Positions 13,971-17,035 of a DNA stretch of 17,035 bases are shown here, in pieces. How positions within the stretch are numbered: the first letter of the stretch is position 1; the number at the start of each line of letters is the position of its first letter. The position numbers were made by a program, and so were the translations under genes. The notes beneath the pieces were generated by a model, which saw only the letters and a list, made by a program, of their open reading frames with translations, ran no database searches and had not been told where the DNA came from. Source of the stretch: Bacillota bacterium (GTDB taxonomy: Bacteria; Bacillota; Clostridia; Oscillospirales; Acutalibacteraceae); NCBI GenBank assembly GCA_023401495.1, contig JAEXDU010000038.1:1-17035 (forward strand). Direction: 5' to 3'.

Positions 13971-14463
13971 GATTGTATGTTTTTCGTTTTAACCTTCAGG
14001 AAATGCTACAGCCGCTCCTTTACCGAGGATTCTTCAATTTGCGGATATCTATGATCTGTGATATTCTGGGCTAAGGAAAGTTCCACGTTCAGAAAAACAG
14101 AATCGCGGTGAGATCAATTCTCTTTGGCTCGGTGATCTTCACCCAGTTCATCAAAAAAACAGGAAGGGAACCGCGTCCGAAGAATCGAGGAGCTCTTTTT
14201 CCTTGTCGCCATTTCCGTGATCTTATCCTAACGGTTCATGAAACGAACCTTTCAAAATGCGTTCCGTCGTGATAGAAGCTTTCCGGTTTCATCCGGAAAG
14301 AAAAAACAACCCGCAGAATGTCAACTCCGGATTGAAAAGCATCCATTTGTCTTACGATTTTTTCATATAATAATCCGTAAGAAGTATGTATCATCTTTTC
14401 AAATCATCGGTTGGTTTTATTCTTTTAAAAATGAAAAATCAACTTCTGTTTTTTCATGCCCGC
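13971..14463. other. Non-coding or decayed stretch of about 490 bases
   Basis: No frame here has a good ribosome site and a recognisable product. Minus-strand pieces such as AQNITDHRYPQIEESSVKERL look faintly protein-like and could be a decayed gene, but nothing firm supports it. A short hairpin CTTTCCGG/CCGGAAAG at about 14279-14302 has an A-rich tail. Confidence 0.35.
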
Positions 14464-14500
14464 AAAAAAGGGCGTTTTCCAATCGGAAACGCCCTCCTTT
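14464..14500 (-). terminator. Intrinsic terminator of the dpaAB operon
   Basis: On the minus strand GGGCGTTTCC-GATT-GGAAAACGCCC is followed by TTTTTT. It begins directly at the dpaB stop codon. A and T runs on both sides make it bidirectional. Confidence 0.9.
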
Positions 14501-15078
14501 TATTTTGGCAGCAGTACCGGCTGCATTTGTTTGCCCTGTACCGCACTGAGCACTGCGGCAGGCAGCAGGCTGAAATCCGATACAACGGAATTCGGCTTGT
14601 TCTCCGGGTCATCCTGCGCCATGGGAACAAAATAAATGTGCTTCGTGTTCATCAGGCGGCCTACGTTCTGGGCTGCCGCACTCAGCGCATCGTTTGTGGA
14701 AATGGCCAGAAGTACCGGTCCTCCTACCCGCAAATGAGATTTTGCCGCCATTGTTACGGCGGTGTCCGTTACTCCGTGGGCCATCTTGGCCAGGGTATTC
14801 CCTGTGCAGGGGGCAATCAAAATCAGATCGACCAGGCGCTTCGGGCCGATCGGCTCTACCTGAACGATCGTATGCCAGATTTCGTGATCGCAAAGTTCCT
14901 CAATTTTTTGATTCCAGTCCTGCGCACGGCCAAACCTCGTATCTGTTGAAAAGGCGGTTTCCGACATGATCGGAATCAGCCGATGCCCCTCGTCTATCAA
15001 ACGGCGCATTTGCTCCACCGATTTTTCAAAGGTACAGAACGAGCCTGTCAATGCATAGCCTATGGTCAATCCGCTCAA
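14500..15078 (-). CDS. dpaB: Dipicolinate synthase subunit B (SpoVFB)
   Basis: With DpaA this subunit makes dipicolinic acid from dihydrodipicolinate in the mother cell during sporulation; the product loads the spore core. The 192-aa flavoprotein-like fold is plain: LTIGYALTGSFCTFEK at the N-terminus, then STDTRFGRAQDWNQKIEEL, VEPIGPKRLVDLILIAPCTGN, MAAKSHLR, LAISTNDAL, NTKHIYFVPMAQDDPENKPNS and the C-terminal LQPVL-like end. These match Bacillus SpoVFB along the whole length. The start is TTG 15078, 8 bases after GGAGGAG and giving the family's MSGL-type N-terminus; a GTG at 15087 overlaps the dpaA stop but has no room for a ribosome site. It is in an operon with dpaA. Confidence 0.96.
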   Translation of the reverse strand: MSGLTIGYALTGSFCTFEKSVEQMRRLIDEGHRLIPIMSETAFSTDTRFGRAQDWNQKIEELCDHEIWHTIVQVEPIGPKRLVDLILIAPCTGNTLAKMAHGVTDTAVTMAAKSHLRVGGPVLLAISTNDALSAAAQNVGRLMNTKHIYFVPMAQDDPENKPNSVVSDFSLLPAAVLSAVQGKQMQPVLLPK

Positions 15079-15083
15079 GGCTC

Positions 15084-15941
15084 TCACTCCTCCATCATGT
15101 TGTAAATAGTCCCCTTAATGACCTCTCCCGCCGCTTTTGGGGCAGCCTTCCCCGGAAGAGAAAGCGCTGGAATCACATGAATGCCCAGCTTTTCCGCCGC
15201 TTCTGTATCCACACCGCCCGGAGCAGACGCCAAATCGATCAAAATCGTATCCGTGGGTATGGTGGACAGAACCCGCCTGGTAAACACCCGGGCCGGGATG
15301 GTATTAAAGATAATATCGTACTGTTCTTTCTGACAGATACTGCCGGTGTGCACCGGCTCGTAGCCGTACACTTCGATCCAGGCAAAATCTTCGGGACGGC
15401 GCGCGCTGACGGACACTCTGGCCCCCAGCCCCCGCAGCATATGTGCCAACGCTTTGCCGATGCGCCCAAATCCCGCTACCAGACAGCGGGATTTCCCGAT
15501 TGCGCCGGGGTATTCTTTCATGGCGATTTCAATACTTCCCTCTGCTGTCAGTGCCGCGTTGCGTACAGCCAGCTCTTCTCTGGCAAAGTAATCACGGGTG
15601 TCTATCTCCTGCCACAGCTCGCTGGTTTGATACAGCCGATCCATCATGCCTCCAAACACTCTCCTGTTCCGCATCAGTTGGGCAAACTCCTCGTCAAGCG
15701 GGATCAGCTCGCTGCCCAGCGGCGTATTCAAATGCTGCCCGTCCCGCGTTACCGGCAAGGGCAGCACAATCGTGTCGCAAACCAGTGCCAGGTCTCTCAG
15801 TTCTGCCGGCCGAACTCCCTTGAGCTCCGCCGCTTTATCAAAACCGTAGGCATATACCGTATATCCGTCAGCTGCCATGGATTCTGCCAGCGCTATCTGC
15901 CTTTGATCGCCGCCGATCACTCCAAAGCTGTTCCATTCCAA
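15084..15941 (-). CDS. dpaA: Dipicolinate synthase subunit A (SpoVFA)
   Basis: This 285-aa subunit of dipicolinate synthase has two nucleotide-binding regions: FGVIGGDQRQIALAE at the N-terminus and the Rossmann motif CLVAGFGRIGKALA (GFGRIG at 157-162). NTIPARVF, LIDLASAPGGVD and ALSLPGKAAPKAAGEVI follow, all characteristic of SpoVFA. It oxidises dihydrodipicolinate using NAD(P)+. The start is TTG 15941, 9 bases after AGGAGG; an ATG at 15948 is out of frame. It is followed closely by dpaB, and a sigma-K-like promoter lies just upstream. It diverges from murC. It is strong evidence that the organism forms endospores. Confidence 0.96.
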   Translation of the reverse strand: MEWNSFGVIGGDQRQIALAESMAADGYTVYAYGFDKAAELKGVRPAELRDLALVCDTIVLPLPVTRDGQHLNTPLGSELIPLDEEFAQLMRNRRVFGGMMDRLYQTSELWQEIDTRDYFAREELAVRNAALTAEGSIEIAMKEYPGAIGKSRCLVAGFGRIGKALAHMLRGLGARVSVSARRPEDFAWIEVYGYEPVHTGSICQKEQYDIIFNTIPARVFTRRVLSTIPTDTILIDLASAPGGVDTEAAEKLGIHVIPALSLPGKAAPKAAGEVIKGTIYNMMEE

Positions 15942-15972
15942 GCTTCATAACCTCCTATTTCGTCTGCTAAAA

Positions 15973-16000
15973 TATAGTATGGATTTTTGCTTGTGGTTGT
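15973..16000 (-). promoter_or_regulatory. Sigma-K-like promoter of dpaAB
   Basis: On the minus strand CATACTATA fits the sigma-E/K -10 consensus CATANNNTA. An AC pair lies 17 bases upstream, as in sigma-K -35 boxes. Mother-cell expression late in sporulation is known for dpaAB. Confidence 0.6.
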
Positions 16001-16055
16001 GATTGCGCAAAAGAATATCCGGCTGGTTTTTTCCGCCGGAAAATAAAAAAAGTTG

Positions 16056-16084
16056 TTTATTTTATGTGACGAAAGCAATATAAT
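16056..16084 (+). promoter_or_regulatory. Promoter of murC
   Basis: A perfect TATAAT (16079-16084) sits 17 bases after a weak -35 (TTTATT, 16056-16061). The leader to murC is about 90 bases; a small inverted repeat GCGCCGTTTGTACGGCG lies in it. Confidence 0.6.
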
Positions 16085-16178
16085 AGATAGGTAAGCCTTC
16101 TGTACGCTAAAAGCAATGAAGTTTCAATTTTTCGCGCCGTTTGTACGGCGATTTCAGGATAAAAGGAGTCCTTATTTT

Positions 16179-17035
16179 ATGAAGCAGGATATTTTAGATC
16201 AGGTCAAACGCATCCATTTTGTCGGCATCGGCGGGTCGGGCATGTGCCCTTTGGCAGAGATTCTTCACCATGAGGGATTTGAGCTGACCGGGTCCGATGT
16301 GAACGAATCCGATACACTTGATAGAATCCGCTCTTACGGAATTCCCGTTTCGATGGGACACAAGGCCGAAAACATCGGCGACGCACAGCTTTTGGTATAC
16401 ACCGCAGCGGTCAAGCACGACAATCCCGAACTGATGGCCGCCGAAGAGCGCGGCATCCCTGTGGTAGAACGCTCCGTGATGCTGGGGATCGTCACCTGCC
16501 GGTACGAGAACTCCATTGCCGTTTCGGGCACGCACGGCAAAACGACCACCACCGCAATGATCACCCAGGTGTGCATCGACGGCGGCGTGGACCCCTCCGC
16601 GATCATTGGCGGAAAGCTGCCTGCCATCGGCGGGAACGGACGTGTCGGCAAAAGCCAGACCATCATCTGCGAAGCCTGCGAATATGTGGACACCTTTCTT
16701 CAGCTGACCCCGGCGATCTCTGTGATCCTGAACATCGACGCCGATCATCTGGATTACTTCGGCACGCTGGAGAACATCATCAAATCCTTTCATCAGTTCT
16801 CTTCGCAGACCAGCCGCCTGCTGGTAATCAACGGCGACGACCCGAACTGCCGCAAGGCGGTGGAGGGAATCCAGAACGCCCGGATCATCACGTTTGGCAT
16901 GAATCCCGACAACGACTATGCCGCGGGCGGAATCTCTGATCTGCCGAAGGCCTGCGAGAGCTTCTCGGTTTACAAGCGCGGCGAAAAACTTTCCGACGTT
17001 ACGCTGTCCGTTCCGGGCAAGCACAATATTATGAA
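16179..17035 (+). CDS. murC: UDP-N-acetylmuramate--L-alanine ligase, 3' end cut by window edge
   Basis: MurC adds L-alanine to UDP-MurNAc with ATP, the first step of the peptidoglycan stem peptide, in the cytoplasm. About 285 of the usual 450-470 residues are visible. Seen: the N-terminal Rossmann motif HFVGIGGSGM (residues 13-22), LTGSDVNES, the P-loop SGTHGKTTTT around 116-125, ICEACEYVDTFLQLTP, and NIDADHLDYFGTLENI, all MurC signatures. The start is ATG 16179 after AAAAGGAG, at about 10 bases. The reading frame is open to the end of the window. It diverges from dpaA. Confidence 0.97.
   Translation, partial: MKQDILDQVKRIHFVGIGGSGMCPLAEILHHEGFELTGSDVNESDTLDRIRSYGIPVSMGHKAENIGDAQLLVYTAAVKHDNPELMAAEERGIPVVERSVMLGIVTCRYENSIAVSGTHGKTTTTAMITQVCIDGGVDPSAIIGGKLPAIGGNGRVGKSQTIICEACEYVDTFLQLTPAISVILNIDADHLDYFGTLENIIKSFHQFSSQTSRLLVINGDDPNCRKAVEGIQNARIITFGMNPDNDYAAGGISDLPKACESFSVYKRGEKLSDVTLSVPGKHNIM

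Noticed and set aside
1..17035. CRISPR arrays, insertion sequences or prophage genes
   Set aside because: No regularly spaced repeats, transposase, integrase or terminal inverted repeats were seen.

Overview
The window comes from a low-to-moderate GC, endospore-forming member of the Clostridia. Strong AGGAGG-type ribosome binding sites, sigma-A promoters with near-consensus boxes, the dipicolinate synthase pair dpaA/dpaB and a DUF815-type ATPase support this. The gene style suggests an Oscillospirales/Ruminococcaceae-like genome, but the genus cannot be read from the sequence.

Positions 1-6300 form what looks like a fluoride-stress island. Two divergent transcription units are each led by an RNA matching the crcB-type fluoride riboswitch, with the pseudoknot, P1, P2 and the UGAUG core all visible. 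In the leaders of the ATPase, usp and mutS-like genes the aptamer overlaps a strong intrinsic terminator, which is the classic fluoride-ON arrangement. The leftward unit encodes a 43-aa small ORF and a P3A-like P-type cation (probably proton) ATPase cut by the window edge. The rightward unit encodes a UspA-domain protein with an unknown C-terminal domain. It is followed by a second riboswitch plus terminator, a third degenerate aptamer copy, and two translationally coupled MutS-like ATPases. No CrcB/Fluc or CLC-F fluoride exporter is present in the window. UspA and MutS-like genes are among the known associates of this riboswitch class, so the island is best read as an accessory fluoride-tolerance regulon.

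Positions 6300-7750 hold a poorly coding stretch with possible gene remnants, a perfect palindromic terminator, a nitroreductase (minus strand) and a tRNA-Ser(CGA) (minus strand) with its own promoter and terminator. Positions 7800-10630 carry, in the plus direction, a DUF815-type AAA+ ATPase and a lipoprotein. The lipoprotein joins a metal-chelate/cobalamin-receptor-like domain to a peptidoglycan-binding domain through a serine-rich linker.

Positions 10630-13030 hold a leftward TetR regulator plus a membrane-anchored Acg-like nitroreductase-fold protein. An inverted-repeat operator lies over the TetR promoter. A frameshifted partial copy of the lipoprotein's C-terminal domain lies on the far side of this module, so the module is flanked by direct repeats. 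Positions 13130-13970 hold a small DUF2089 regulator/membrane-protein operon. Positions 14470-15980 hold dpaB and dpaA (spore dipicolinic acid synthesis) behind a sigma-K-like promoter, and murC starts divergently at 16179 and runs off the right edge.
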